The notes under the pieces were generated by a model that did not search any database, was not told the DNA's origin, and was given only the letters and a program-made list of their open reading frames with translations. A stretch of DNA of 64,000 nt, taken from the NCBI GenBank assembly GCA_018822805.1, contig JAHJJU010000097.1, positions 1 through 64,000 on the forward strand, written 5' to 3'. The translations under genes and the position numbers were made by a program. Position 1 is the stretch's first letter; every line of letters starts with the position of its first letter. This DNA comes from a bacterium. Lineage in GTDB: Bacteria; Campylobacterota; Campylobacteria; Campylobacterales; Sulfurovaceae. Shown here piece after piece: positions 36,001-44,316 of this stretch.

Positions 36001-36200
36001 GACCTGTACTCATGACAGCATTTGCTGTATCTGTCGGAATGTTACCTGTGGCTCAAGGCTCTGCTATTGGATTAGAAAGACTCGCACCTCTTGGAGCTGT
36101 AGCAATTGGTGGACTTGTGGTCGGAACCATTATGACGTTAGTTTTTATTCCCTTGGTTTTTGTTTGGGTGATTGATGAAAAAGGAGTTAGGAAAGATTGA
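33096..36200 (+). CDS. RND-family efflux pump, inner-membrane subunit
   Basis: A 1034-residue proton-driven transporter with the RND plan: one N-terminal helix, a large periplasmic loop, six helices (about 335-545), a second periplasmic loop and five C-terminal helices. The proton-relay region in TM4 reads ILALGLLLDDTVVVMENIER (Asp-Asp). It is an AcrB-superfamily member closer to the MdtB/NolG-like branch than to heavy-metal pumps. With the TolC-like protein and adaptor upstream it makes a tripartite pump. It has its own direct-repeat promoter, probably needed because of the toxin-antitoxin insertion. Confidence 0.93.
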   Translation: MPSKKLSLIEKILTKPHLIISFIALFIFAGIMSYGKIHRNLFPNSNYPEVAVVIVEAGASAKRMATNIAVPVEEELYTLDNIRRAYSSTIDEVTVIRAEFEYEKNIDTAVNDVSNALSKIREKLPKEIREPQIIKITEATAPILVVAMTPKGEDLSLEEVRDLASSQIRHRLIKSQGIANVDIFGGYEKELQIIVDKDKLDRYQLSLSEVVATLQKNNKEYAIGLISNQEHAYLLKAGGQKEQVSAIKSMPITTDIKLSDVAEVYFGHYENHSAYYGNGKKAIALSIQRTRTADVISTIKNVKTIMETFRTQYPNIDFSITDTQEETIAQSTDNMFESLRDAIIMSTLVVFLFLASFRQILVVLVTIPIVYASTIALMWLVGIDFNVVTLTAIILALGLLLDDTVVVMENIERHYRELGKNIHDAVFEGTKEIMFADLSGTVTTMIALAPMLFIGGYPQTVFAPLVGTLLLALVASYIISVTAVPLLSLYFLSLKNPILLKIENVFHSVVSRVNDTIQAFFASIVQAGIRLKSVALLYGVVLIALFITSVKLVMPVVGQELMPPMDTGGVSIKITTDANLPIEKSEAIMERVNTIIQSQSKLLRLSGSIGSEAGVLSIGSGSGVDHLSIIATYIDRHQREESVWDISDYLRKEIAKIPNVKQLEVTPSGSTAMASIRASVNTLLSSSNYESLQEAGAKVESAMQKTQGVVSVAKTWDMDKVVYNLDINEQEAMEYGLKRSDITAQIQMMLRGVPVATFPKVNSMDYTVRVWLPKKQIDDFNSMLSTLIVTPKGKIPLNKIATLSSTKEPSIITRDGLNYTLEVYGNREKGAISHIMNNLEKELEMVTIDSNIETEQIGDIKQFQASAERMIGAIIMAVVLIFFTLIAMFNSIKISLMVLFSIPLTIIGASWTMLALGYHVSMPAMMGFMLLSGIIVNNAILLIHFALEQIKAGMHKTEAMLESIKIRTRPVLMTAFAVSVGMLPVAQGSAIGLERLAPLGAVAIGGLVVGTIMTLVFIPLVFVWVIDEKGVRKD

Positions 36201-36269
36201 TCTCATCCTAAATACCCTCACAGTCAAGACGCTGTATAATAAAAGATAAACCAAAAAAAGGAATTTAAC

Positions 36270-36782
36270 ATGCGATTAGTATTAATAGCTATTTTTCTAT
36301 TCTCTTCGCTCTATGCCAAGAGTGGAATACTTGATATCCAGTGGCCAAAGCCCAATCCGAAACATCAAAAACCTTCTATACCTTACCCGGATGTTTTAAC
36401 AAAAAATATTGGCAATACAAAATTACCTGTCTACATTCCAAGTTCTTATGCTTATGATGAAAATATGTCTGTGATTGGTAACGAAAATTTTTATACCATC
36501 AGTTTTTTACTTGATGGAGCTACCGTTGCAATTACCGGAGATAAAACCTACCAAGAGAGTGTCCCTGCAAGCAATCCTGAATTTAAAGCGATTATGAAAG
36601 CCTCTCCTCCGGTTGAATTCATTCGAGCAGAAGGAATAATGATGGCTGAATTTAATCGTCATGGAGTCAACTACTCTATGGTTATCGAGTGCGATAAACC
36701 GAATAAAGATGAACGTTGTACGCAAACAACCTTAATCAAAGAGCTCTACACACGACTTATAATGGTAGGAGGACGACCATGA
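36270..36782 (+). CDS. Secreted protein of unknown function
   Basis: A 170-residue protein with a signal peptide (cleavage near LYAKS). The mature part has mixed strands and two late cysteines (VIECDKPNKDERC). No family recognised. It overlaps the start of the M23 peptidase gene by four bases (ATGA) and is therefore cotranscribed with it and probably with the next regulator. A perfect TATAAT at 36235 precedes it. It may be an envelope partner of the peptidase. Confidence 0.75.
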   Translation: MRLVLIAIFLFSSLYAKSGILDIQWPKPNPKHQKPSIPYPDVLTKNIGNTKLPVYIPSSYAYDENMSVIGNENFYTISFLLDGATVAITGDKTYQESVPASNPEFKAIMKASPPVEFIRAEGIMMAEFNRHGVNYSMVIECDKPNKDERCTQTTLIKELYTRLIMVGGRP

Positions 36783-37507
36783 GACTCTTACTAATTATCA
36801 GTATTTTACTTTTTTTCACAGCATGTACCAAACAAAATCAAACTGAAACTTATACCAATTATTCAGGTGAAGTAAAACGCTTCTCCTACTATCCACCCGG
36901 AGAATTAAAACCGGAGACCAGTGGTCCAGGGCGTGAAGATGACAACCGTATTTATGCCCCCGATATCCGTTTTCCGTTGGAGTCTGCACCTGCTTATATT
37001 AACTCACAAGTTTATGGTGTAGGAGGTATGTATGGTCCAAATGGTAGCTTATGTGATCAACGCAACTATAAATACCCTTGGAATGACAACTATTGTGAAA
37101 AACGTTCTTGGAGTATGCCATTATGTAGTGGAGGCAAAGGACACCAAGGGGTCGATATACGCTCAAGCACCTGTGAAAAGAGAAAATATTATGCCGTTGC
37201 AGTTGAAGATGGAATCATTACCTACATCGGTACCTACAGTATTTCACTCAGAGGAAACTCAGGAAGAACCTACCGTTACATGCATTTAGATGGGTATACA
37301 CTTCAAGTAAGCGTAGGACAAAAAGTTAGCCGTGGACAAAGAATCGGTTTGGTTTCTGACAACATGGGAGGAACCAGTACCTCCATTCACTTACATTTTG
37401 ACATAAGACAAACCATTAAGGTTGGAGGAGAATCAAAACAGATATTTGTGCCTCCCTACTCCTCATTGGTCGATGCTTATAAACGTTTATTACAGGGTCG
37501 ACCTTAA
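36779..37507 (+). CDS. M23-family peptidase, lipoprotein
   Basis: About 242 residues. It has a lipoprotein signal with lipobox FTAC (Cys at about residue 18), then a Cys-rich region, then a LytM/M23 zinc peptidase domain with HQGVD (HxxxD) and the HLHFD motif, both required for Zn binding and catalysis. Such enzymes cut peptidoglycan cross-links and act in cell-shape or division control. ATG 36779 overlaps the preceding stop and has AGGAGG, so the longer frame from 36716 is rejected. An OmpR-type regulator gene follows after three bases. Confidence 0.88.
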   Translation: MRLLLIISILLFFTACTKQNQTETYTNYSGEVKRFSYYPPGELKPETSGPGREDDNRIYAPDIRFPLESAPAYINSQVYGVGGMYGPNGSLCDQRNYKYPWNDNYCEKRSWSMPLCSGGKGHQGVDIRSSTCEKRKYYAVAVEDGIITYIGTYSISLRGNSGRTYRYMHLDGYTLQVSVGQKVSRGQRIGLVSDNMGGTSTSIHLHFDIRQTIKVGGESKQIFVPPYSSLVDAYKRLLQGRP

Positions 37508-37510
37508 GTC

Positions 37511-38179
37511 GTGCATATACTCATTATTGATGACAATCAGGAGCTTCTCTTTGGATTGGAGAAACTCCTCAATGAATCCAGCTTTACCACACATACGGCA
37601 AGTACTTTAAAAGAGGGGCAAAAAGCCATTGACAACTGTACCTATGATTTAATTATATTGGATTGGTTACTACCCGATGGTTCCGGTGTTGATTTTTTAG
37701 CTGAGATGCGAAAAACTTACCTAGCCACTCCGGTACTTCTACTCTCTTCAAAATCTGAAATTAATGAAAAAGTAGAAGCTCTTGATAATGGTGCCGATGA
37801 TTACCTTCAAAAACCTTTTTCCAACATTGAGCTTATGGCACGCATAAGGGCTTTGTTACGCCGAGAGAGTTCCTATAAAAAATCTGAAATAAGCATTCAA
37901 AATTTAAAAGTCGATCTGGCAACACGAGAGGTTTATGTTGAGGAGAAAGCCATTGAATTAACTAAAAAAGAGTTCGAACTTTTAGAACTTCTACTCCTTA
38001 ACCAACAAGTTGTTTTGACCCGTTATCAAATCAATGACCATCTCAATCGTGACTTTGATGCTCTAAAAGGAAGTAATCTGGTTGATGTACATATTAAAAA
38101 TCTGCGTAAAAAATTGGGGTCTGCTTCTATTTTAATTGAAACTGTTAGAGGTGTTGGGTTTAAAATTAAAGCAATTTAA
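37511..38179 (+). CDS. OmpR-family response regulator
   Basis: A 222-residue protein with a receiver domain (Asp7-Asp8, phospho-acceptor Asp51 in LDWLLPDG, Lys in YLQKPF) and a winged-helix output domain ending VRGVGFKIKAI. It starts with GTG three bases after the M23 gene and has no kinase gene beside it on the same strand. The kinase at 38696-40150, convergent with it across one small gene, is a possible partner. Confidence 0.9.
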   Translation: MHILIIDDNQELLFGLEKLLNESSFTTHTASTLKEGQKAIDNCTYDLIILDWLLPDGSGVDFLAEMRKTYLATPVLLLSSKSEINEKVEALDNGADDYLQKPFSNIELMARIRALLRRESSYKKSEISIQNLKVDLATREVYVEEKAIELTKKEFELLELLLLNQQVVLTRYQINDHLNRDFDALKGSNLVDVHIKNLRKKLGSASILIETVRGVGFKIKAI

Positions 38180-38302
38180 GCCCTATATACAACCAAATGG
38201 TAACCATCTTTAGCTCTACTTTTTAATATCATTACATTAATTTATAAATCTAAGTTTTTCAATAGTATAATATTTCGTCACAAATCAAATAAAGGGGTCA
38301 AA

Positions 38303-38644
38303 ATGACAAAACAAAAACTACTTAAACTAAGTTTAGGTGTATCTACCATACTTTTTTTAGGAATGGGTCAAGTATCATTCGCAAATGGATTCGTAGAAAA
38401 CAACACCAAACTTTCTGAAACATCCAAACCGGTAACAGCATGGATTACTACAAGAGTTCCATACGACATTTCAGCTAAAGAGTTGGCACAAAACTACTAT
38501 GGTGATGAAAATGAGTATCAACTCATTGTTGATGCCAATAAAGGAATAATTGGGAAAAACTTAATGTTCAAAAAAAACACTGAAGTTAAAATTCCAATCA
38601 CTGAGAAATTTAAAGATCAACCTGAAATTATTGGCTGGAATTAA
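38303..38644 (+). CDS. Secreted LysM-like protein
   Basis: A 113-residue protein with a signal peptide (cleavage near SFANG, about residue 29). Its core resembles a LysM/BON-associated fold: DISAKELAQNYYGDENEYQ, then ANKGIIGKNLMFKKNTEVKIP, matching the pattern of LysM motifs (ALA..YYGD......I..AN, then a closing ..IP). It could bind peptidoglycan. It has its own promoter (TATAAT near 38265) and AAAGGGG before the start. It ends at a terminator shared with the convergent kinase gene. Confidence 0.7.
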   Translation: MTKQKLLKLSLGVSTILFLGMGQVSFANGFVENNTKLSETSKPVTAWITTRVPYDISAKELAQNYYGDENEYQLIVDANKGIIGKNLMFKKNTEVKIPITEKFKDQPEIIGWN

Positions 38645-38653
38645 ATATAAATT

Positions 38654-38692
38654 AGAGGCTAAAATCACCAAATTATAGCCTCTTATCTTTTA
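38654..38692. terminator. Bidirectional terminator
   Basis: The stem AGAGGCTA/TAGCCTCT is followed on the plus strand by TATCTTTT and preceded by A-rich sequence on the other. It lies between two convergent genes (38644 and 38696) and can serve both. Confidence 0.7.
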
Positions 38693-38695
38693 AGG

Positions 38696-40150
38696 TTAAA
38701 ATGACCTAAATCTAAAACTTGCTCGACACCCTTTCCCTACTCCTTCACTCTCTATAACAATCTTACCATTTATCAGTTTGGCTACTTTTTGGCTAAGTGC
38801 TAAACCTAAACCCGTACTGTGTTTAATATCCTCTTCACCCATATGTGCTTGGTAAAATGCCGAAAAGAGAGAAGCTTGTTTCTCTTTGTCAATTCCAATT
38901 CCAGTGTCAATGACGATAAAGTTAAATACTTCACCTTCTTTGCTTAAGTCAATAGTAATACTACCTTCATGGGTAAACTTTATCGCATTTGAAAGCAGAT
39001 TAATAATCACCTGCTTAAAGAGATTACTGTCCGTTACAATGCTGTTTTCACCCTTTAAAAGAGTCTGATGTAGCGTTAAATCTTTCTCCTCAATAAGAGG
39101 TTCTACCATCTCAATCATCTCTTCTATCACAGTAAGCAGATCCATACTGTTTTTCTCAACACGCATGGTGTTTGACTCCAGTTTAGAGAGTTTTAGAAGA
39201 TTATTAATCATCGCTAAAAGATGTTCCGATGCACTTTCGATTCGTCGTAACATCGAAGCATTCGCATCGGTTATTTGAGGACTGTTCATAAGATGTTGCG
39301 TCAAATTTAAAATAGACCCTAAAGGGGTACGTAACTCATGTGACATGGTTGAGAGAAACGTACGTTTTAAATCCAAAACTTCTTGGGTATGATGTAAAAT
39401 ATTTATCTGCTTTTTAGAAAGTATCCAGACCACCACTAAGAGTAAAAACAAAGAAAATAAAAAAGCAAAAAAGAGTATTCGTTCTATCTCGTCTATAATC
39501 AAAAAAGCATACTCTTTTTCATATGCCAAATATAACTCCCAACCTTCTAAAATAGCACTGAGCTTCTGAGAAACAATGATGCTCTCTTTAAGAAGAGGTA
39601 AAGAAAAACCAACTTTATGAGCAGGAGGTTTTAACCATAACTGCTGATGAGGATTGTCCATTTTTAATGCCATTAAATTTTTTAATGGATACAAAAGAGA
39701 GAGCTCACCAATCTTTTTTTCTCTATTAAATGAGGCATAAAGGGTCACTTTAAATTCTAAAAAATCTCTGCGATTATACTTTTCACGTGAAGAAGAAACA
39801 ACCGTCTCTCCTCTCGTTGCTACCAATACAATATCCTGAGCTAAATCTTTAGATTTTTTATCCAACAAAATACTTATACGTTTGTCAATATCGTTCACCA
39901 ATACATCATCCATCACTTCTAAGATGGCTAAAAACTCTACCTCTTTTTTTAAAGAATTCAAATGATTCAATAAAAGTTTTGCATCAATATCTAACTGATA
40001 CTTAAGATTTTTTCGTTCTTTTTCTAAGAGTATTTGAGACTCAATTTTCCAAACATACAGCAATGTACCCAACTGAATAAGCATAATAAAAAAGAGCATA
40101 CTTATAAAAATTTTATACGTTGAAGAGAGTCTTTTCCATGAGTCGAGCAT
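38696..40150 (-). CDS. Membrane sensor histidine kinase
   Basis: A 484-residue protein with a first membrane helix (about 12-32), a periplasmic sensor domain (about 33-215), a second helix (about 222-245), a HisKA domain with the phospho-accepting His in STMSHELRTPLGSI, and an ATPase domain with NLLSNAIKFTHEG and GLGLALSQ. It is the third gene after a porin-like protein and a periplasmic binding-like protein on the same strand. The binding protein may present a ligand to the sensor domain. No regulator gene follows; the OmpR-type gene at 37511 is nearest. Confidence 0.9.
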   Translation of the reverse strand: MLDSWKRLSSTYKIFISMLFFIMLIQLGTLLYVWKIESQILLEKERKNLKYQLDIDAKLLLNHLNSLKKEVEFLAILEVMDDVLVNDIDKRISILLDKKSKDLAQDIVLVATRGETVVSSSREKYNRRDFLEFKVTLYASFNREKKIGELSLLYPLKNLMALKMDNPHQQLWLKPPAHKVGFSLPLLKESIIVSQKLSAILEGWELYLAYEKEYAFLIIDEIERILFFAFLFSLFLLLVVVWILSKKQINILHHTQEVLDLKRTFLSTMSHELRTPLGSILNLTQHLMNSPQITDANASMLRRIESASEHLLAMINNLLKLSKLESNTMRVEKNSMDLLTVIEEMIEMVEPLIEEKDLTLHQTLLKGENSIVTDSNLFKQVIINLLSNAIKFTHEGSITIDLSKEGEVFNFIVIDTGIGIDKEKQASLFSAFYQAHMGEEDIKHSTGLGLALSQKVAKLINGKIVIESEGVGKGCRASFRFRSF

Positions 40151-40197
40151 TCATCGTTCCTTTTTGGCTAAAAAGTTATTTTATGATGATCAGATAA

Positions 40198-40617
40198 TTA
40201 AAAGAGACATTCTGATTTATAAAGTATTTTAACTTCTTTATTTTTTGTTGAATTGGTATCACTATAACCAATCGAAGGTTGTACATTATCAAGATAACTA
40301 AAAAGCATCTCTGTAGATTTCACTATCTTAGGAGGTCGCTTTCCATGATAATACGCCTTTCGCCAATATTTTTCCAAACTTCTCTGTGTTTTTTCTAAAA
40401 TATTTTTTTCAAAACAGATACGAAGAGGATGATTAAATTCATAATTCATCACCAATATCTTTTCCCCTCCAAAAAAATGCTTTTTATCTAAAAAAATTGC
40501 TTTAATCTCAGCAGATGTCAACTTCTCTTTAGGAAAATTTTTATCCCCTATAATTAGAATCTCCTCTGCAACTAAAAGTTGCATGAACAATAAACAAGTA
40601 ATCATTATCCTTTGCAT
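40198..40617 (-). CDS. Periplasmic binding-protein-like small protein
   Basis: A 139-residue protein with a signal peptide (cleavage near LLVAEE). The mature part resembles the short PstS-like domain often annotated as phosphate ABC transporter substrate-binding protein (LTSAEIKAIFLDKKHFF, RSLEKYWRKAYYHGK, IGYSD). It is much shorter than true PstS and has no ABC transporter beside it. Its ATG overlaps the stop of the porin-like gene (TAATG), which fixes the start. It probably works with the adjacent kinase as a ligand sensor; this is an inference. Confidence 0.75.
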   Translation of the reverse strand: MQRIMITCLLFMQLLVAEEILIIGDKNFPKEKLTSAEIKAIFLDKKHFFGGEKILVMNYEFNHPLRICFEKNILEKTQRSLEKYWRKAYYHGKRPPKIVKSTEMLFSYLDNVQPSIGYSDTNSTKNKEVKILYKSECLF

Positions 40618-41570
40618 TAGAACATCACCGAAAAAGAGTAGACAAAACGGTTTAAAGGTAACTCCGTATGATGAACATACTCTCCTTTTAACGCCATATT
40701 TGCCCAAGGTCGATAGACATATCCCAAAAGAGAAATTCCCTCGTTAACTCCTAATGCCTCATCATTGTATCGTTCTAAACGCAATACCATATCTTGCTTA
40801 CATGCAAAGTGCCAAACAGATTGTACATAAGCACTATAAGGTTTGTTGTATCCCTCTTCACTCTTTTGAGTAAACAATTCAGCTTGTACACTAAACTCAT
40901 CTTTGTCATACTCACCTCCTAAGCCAAAATAGTGAGCTTCAATACCTGTTGATTCTCTATAAAACCCTCCTGCCATACGCCAAGAAAATTCATTGTGTAC
41001 TTGATGATAACCCAAACTTATATGTCTATCAACCACCACAGAGTGATCAGCTTGACCAAAATCATTGTTGTGCTGTACGGTCACAGAAAAAGAGTCTTCA
41101 TCATTAAAATAATTTTGGTACATAAATCCCGTGGTCGCTTTAGGAAAAACATGTTTAATCATATGTGGTTCGGTGGTTGTATCTTGTAAAATATTGATAG
41201 GAGCTTGGTTCCAATACCCGATATCTGAATTAAATCGTCCCAGTGTAATATGATCTTCATCACTAAAAGCATAGCCTATTTGCAGTCGCTCTAAATTAAT
41301 CTCGGTAGTGGCATTACTACGCTTACCCTCTAAAGAAAGGTGTGATATCTCTACTTCACCCAACATATCAAAATGGTTTTGATTGGCAGAGAAAAGTAAC
41401 GCGATATCATCAACAAAAAAAGTATCTTCTTTATTTTCATCATACATCACATCAATATAACCACCCACTAGTACAGGTGTGTTAGGAATATTCCAACCAT
41501 ACGTTACAGGTTCATCAGCCAAAAGTAAAGAGACAAAGAAACATACTATACAATATATTATTTTTTTCAT
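40617..41570 (-). CDS. Outer-membrane beta-barrel (porin-like) protein
   Basis: A 317-residue protein with a signal peptide (cleavage near LLLADE) and alternating polar/hydrophobic strands through the whole mature part, ending in NRFVYSFSVMF with the C-terminal aromatic residue typical of barrels. I recognise no specific porin family. It is first in an operon with a small binding-like protein and a sensor kinase, so its expression and substrate are probably linked to what that kinase detects. Confidence 0.78.
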   Translation of the reverse strand: MKKIIYCIVCFFVSLLLADEPVTYGWNIPNTPVLVGGYIDVMYDENKEDTFFVDDIALLFSANQNHFDMLGEVEISHLSLEGKRSNATTEINLERLQIGYAFSDEDHITLGRFNSDIGYWNQAPINILQDTTTEPHMIKHVFPKATTGFMYQNYFNDEDSFSVTVQHNNDFGQADHSVVVDRHISLGYHQVHNEFSWRMAGGFYRESTGIEAHYFGLGGEYDKDEFSVQAELFTQKSEEGYNKPYSAYVQSVWHFACKQDMVLRLERYNDEALGVNEGISLLGYVYRPWANMALKGEYVHHTELPLNRFVYSFSVMF

Positions 41571-41677
41571 GACAACTCGTTTTATTGAAGATTATAACAA
41601 AATTATCTCATAACTTTATGAAATGTTAATGAAGAAAAGTTAGAGATTTAACTTAAATTCTAAATCATAAAATCTAT

Positions 41678-41710
41678 TTTATCTTCTAATTAACCAAAAA
41701 AGAATATAAT
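41678..41710 (+). promoter_or_regulatory. Possible direct-repeat promoter of the Usp gene
   Basis: TTTATC-N5-ATTAAC-N10-TATAAT. The -10 is perfect and the second hexamer fits, but the first hexamer is a poor match, so this is a weaker member of the 33-nt promoter class. Confidence 0.35.
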
Positions 41711-41727
41711 AAAATAAAGGACATATC

Positions 41728-42540
41728 ATGAAAAATATACAAACAATCCTAGCTGTTATCGATGATTCAAAATTGAATAGTGAGGTCTTAAAAAAGTCCA
41801 TTGAGTTGGCAAGTAATTTTAATGCAAAAATTATTGTATTACATACCATTCATATCCCTTTTCTTGATCTAAAACTTTATAGTAGTGAGGTTCCTATTGA
41901 TAAAGAGGAGATTAAAGAGAAAATTGATACTGTTTTTGATACTTTAAATGAAGAGGCTCAAGTCAAACACCATACAATGGTCTATTTTGGTGATCCTAGT
42001 GACCGAGCCAATCTAGAAGCCAAACGTGATGATGTTGACATGATTATTGGTGGAAGCAACATCAACTTTGAAAAGCTTATACGTGCTGTGAACAAACCTA
42101 TCCTAGTCATTAAAGAGTCTTGTAAACCCTACAACAGCATCTTGATTCCTACCGATTTAAGTGAGAAGTCTAAAGAGGCTATTGGTTTTGTAAAAACTCA
42201 TTTTCCAAGCGATGATTTAAAATTGGTCTATGGGTATGAGAGTATTGCAATGGTAACAACCATGTATGATATCAACTACACCGAGATGGTTAACTACCAG
42301 CAAGAGAACCAAGAGATAGCTGCTAAACTATTGAAGAAGTTTGAAGAAGAGGTTGGAGTAAGTGGAACCTTAACCGATGCAACATTCTCTCTTTCGAGTG
42401 GGATTTTAGACTATGTAGAAAAGAAAAATCCCGACTTGGTTGTGGTCGCATCACACAGTGGAGATAATGATTTTTTTATAGGTTCAACATCCGGTTACAT
42501 TGCTAAAGAGTCAAGGAGTGATGTGTTGATATATTGTTAA
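41728..42540 (+). CDS. Universal stress protein, tandem UspA domains
   Basis: A 270-residue cytoplasmic protein made of two UspA folds (about residues 1-132 and 134-270). Each begins with a beta strand and an Asp (LAVIDDSKLN; ILIPTDLSEKS), and the second ends with the nucleotide-binding type loop VVASHSGDNDFFIGSTSGYIAKES. The usual G-2x-G-9x-G(S/T) pattern is approximate here. Such proteins respond to starvation and oxidative stress. It stands alone before a perfect palindromic terminator. Confidence 0.88.
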   Translation: MKNIQTILAVIDDSKLNSEVLKKSIELASNFNAKIIVLHTIHIPFLDLKLYSSEVPIDKEEIKEKIDTVFDTLNEEAQVKHHTMVYFGDPSDRANLEAKRDDVDMIIGGSNINFEKLIRAVNKPILVIKESCKPYNSILIPTDLSEKSKEAIGFVKTHFPSDDLKLVYGYESIAMVTTMYDINYTEMVNYQQENQEIAAKLLKKFEEEVGVSGTLTDATFSLSSGILDYVEKKNPDLVVVASHSGDNDFFIGSTSGYIAKESRSDVLIYC

Positions 42541-42545
42541 CCTGA

Positions 42546-42567
42546 GTAGAGTGAACGTTCACTCTAC
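42546..42567. terminator. Perfect 22-bp palindrome between convergent genes
   Basis: GTAGAGTGAAC paired with GTTCACTCTAC without a loop, six bases after the Usp stop and before the convergent gene ending at 42580. It is probably a bidirectional terminator. Confidence 0.65.
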
Positions 42568-42579
42568 GGCGTAAGAGTA

Positions 42580-43035
42580 CTATTTTAAAATGCTACTTAA
42601 TGCTTTTGGCTCTACAAAATCAATGGCTGTAATCGTATTGTTTTTTAATGCAAATACCGAAACTTTTCCTTCTTGACGAGCAATCTCTTTTCCTGCCTCT
42701 TCATCATAAATAAGTGCCACTTTAAAGTCAAACTTTTTCATTTTAGGCAGTGCAAACCACGACGTAACCAATGATGGCATTTTACTGATATCAGAGATGT
42801 AAGTAAGGTTGTTATCGTTTAAAAAGTTTTTATCTTTTCCCTCTAAAAATGCTTTAATTTCTGATGAGACATCTTTTTCAAATGAGATAATGAGTTTGGT
42901 CTCACCCTCTTTTTGTACTTCTACCTTTTCATCAAACTGGTCTACCAATGTTAACGCCGGAAAAGTATCACCTACTTTGAGCTCTGCAAAGAGAGAACTT
43001 ACAAGCACTAAACTTGCGATAATAATTTTTTTCAT
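42580..43035 (-). CDS. Secreted YtfJ-like / thioredoxin-fold protein
   Basis: About 151 residues with a signal peptide (cleavage near LFAEL, about residue 19). The opening LKVGDTFPALTLVDQFDEK is like peroxiredoxin/YtfJ proteins, but the catalytic cysteine is missing: there is no Cys in the mature part. It is therefore a redox-inactive thioredoxin-fold protein of the YtfJ type; function unknown. ATG 43035 has AAGGATTG; the longer frame from 43065 lacks such a site. Confidence 0.75.
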   Translation of the reverse strand: MKKIIIASLVLVSSLFAELKVGDTFPALTLVDQFDEKVEVQKEGETKLIISFEKDVSSEIKAFLEGKDKNFLNDNNLTYISDISKMPSLVTSWFALPKMKKFDFKVALIYDEEAGKEIARQEGKVSVFALKNNTITAIDFVEPKALSSILK

Positions 43036-43160
43036 ATCAATCCTTAAAATAATTTTTTGCATCATACTGAAAAATATAAAATCTTGGCTTATAAAAAATA
43101 TAACTATAAATTCACATTATTTTTGTAGAATGAAGCACTTTAAACAGACAAAGGAAAAAA

Positions 43161-43352
43161 ATGAAACAGATAATTATATTGACTCTTTTAGCTTTGCTAA
43201 TGAATGGGTGTATCCTACGACATCCATTTTATGGTCATAGAGGTGGGTATTATAATGATAGCTATCGTGAACACAGCTACCATGAACATAAGTATGACAG
43301 GAAAAGAGATAGAGGTCGACTACATAGAGATTCTCATGATTATAGACGTTAA
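43161..43352 (+). CDS. Small His/Tyr/Arg-rich lipoprotein
   Basis: A 63-residue precursor with a lipobox (LMNGC, Cys at about residue 17) and a mature part of only about 47 residues. The latter is very rich in His, Tyr, Arg and Asp (REHSYHEHKYDRKRD). The composition suggests metal binding or surface charge, but no family is recognised. A good AAAGGAAA site and the intact lipobox argue that it is real. Confidence 0.7.
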   Translation: MKQIIILTLLALLMNGCILRHPFYGHRGGYYNDSYREHSYHEHKYDRKRDRGRLHRDSHDYRR

Positions 43353-43364
43353 TAGATTTGTATA

Positions 43365-43397
43365 GTAACATTGAAGTAACAATAGTATTATAATATA
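43365..43397 (+). promoter_or_regulatory. AGTAAC-type promoter box
   Basis: AGTAAC-N5-AGTAAC-N10-TAATAT: two identical hexamers exactly 11 bp apart, about 37 bases before the start of the TSP3/barrel gene. A TATAAT two bases further upstream could also serve as -10. The same box precedes the genes at 44379 and 60352. Confidence 0.6.
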
Positions 43398-43433
43398 TGG
43401 TGTTATCAATCAATAAAAAAAAGGATTTAAATT

Positions 43434-44315
43434 ATGAAATATACATCTATAACCCTCACCTTGTTACTTTTTTCAAGTATAAGTGTTGCCGATCAAGATT
43501 ATGATATTGATGGGGTAGAAGACAGTCTTGATGCTTGTCCCAATACCCCTTTTGATGTTTTGGTTGATGCACAAGGTTGTCCAAGCAGTGGAGAAATATC
43601 TTCAAACACAGCAAATAAATATCTAGGTCAATTCACCTTTAAAGTCGGTACCGACATCCGTACCGATGAGACTTATGAGAATACAAATGCTCTCAATCTC
43701 TATGCCAATTATCGTTATCGTCAGTGGGATGTCTCTGTTTCCAACTCTAGAACGACCACCAACAACAGTTACACCGAAGACAACTCCGACAGTGACAATG
43801 ATATTTACTTAGCCACAGGATATACCTTTATGCTACCACAATCTGCGATTAAACTCTCGGTAGGTACTAAACTTGTGAATGATGATACGCAAAATGTCAC
43901 CACCACAACGAGAGGTCGTAACTTTGTAAATGTGAACCCCATCACCCAAACCATTGCCTCACGAGACAATGATTACTTTGCATCACTTAACTTTAATTAT
44001 CTGCTAAACAGTAAACAAGATATGTTTCTTTACTATGGGTATACCCTTAGTGGAGACAGTACCGATACCGAGTATGAAGATTACTCCTCGTTCTCACTAG
44101 GAACAGGATATGCTCTAACAAACGCATGGTACTCTGCCCTATCGTATAACTATACAGGCTCTATCTATCCTACCGGTGAGGCAGAACAAGGTCTTTCTTG
44201 GTTTAACAGCTATAGCTTTAACAAAAATCTTTTTGCTACAGCAGCCTACACCTATGCCTTAGAAGATTTCTCGTATGACAATACCTTCTCTTTGGCACTG
44301 GGTGTTCGTTTTTAA
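43434..44315 (+). CDS. Outer-membrane barrel with thrombospondin type 3 Ca repeat
   Basis: A 293-residue protein with a signal peptide (cleavage near SVADQ, about residue 20). One TSP3-type calcium-binding repeat (DYDIDGVEDSLDACPNTP, then VDAQGCP) is followed by a beta-barrel of about 230 residues ending in LGVRF with the C-terminal aromatic signature. The repeat suggests a Ca-stabilised N-terminal plug or linker as in OmpA-like proteins. No OmpA peptidoglycan-binding domain is present. It shares its promoter box with the EF-hand gene downstream. Confidence 0.82.
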   Translation: MKYTSITLTLLLFSSISVADQDYDIDGVEDSLDACPNTPFDVLVDAQGCPSSGEISSNTANKYLGQFTFKVGTDIRTDETYENTNALNLYANYRYRQWDVSVSNSRTTTNNSYTEDNSDSDNDIYLATGYTFMLPQSAIKLSVGTKLVNDDTQNVTTTTRGRNFVNVNPITQTIASRDNDYFASLNFNYLLNSKQDMFLYYGYTLSGDSTDTEYEDYSSFSLGTGYALTNAWYSALSYNYTGSIYPTGEAEQGLSWFNSYSFNKNLFATAAYTYALEDFSYDNTFSLALGVRF

Positions 44316-44316
44316 A

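Noticed and set aside
36212-36240. Further member of the 33-nt promoter class before 36270
   Set aside because: TCACA-GTCAAG is followed by only 6 bases before TATAAT, and the first hexamer (ATACCC) fits poorly; layout not met.
40198-40617. PstS of a phosphate ABC transporter
   Set aside because: Far too short for PstS and without pstCAB genes; better described as a small binding-protein-like sensor partner.
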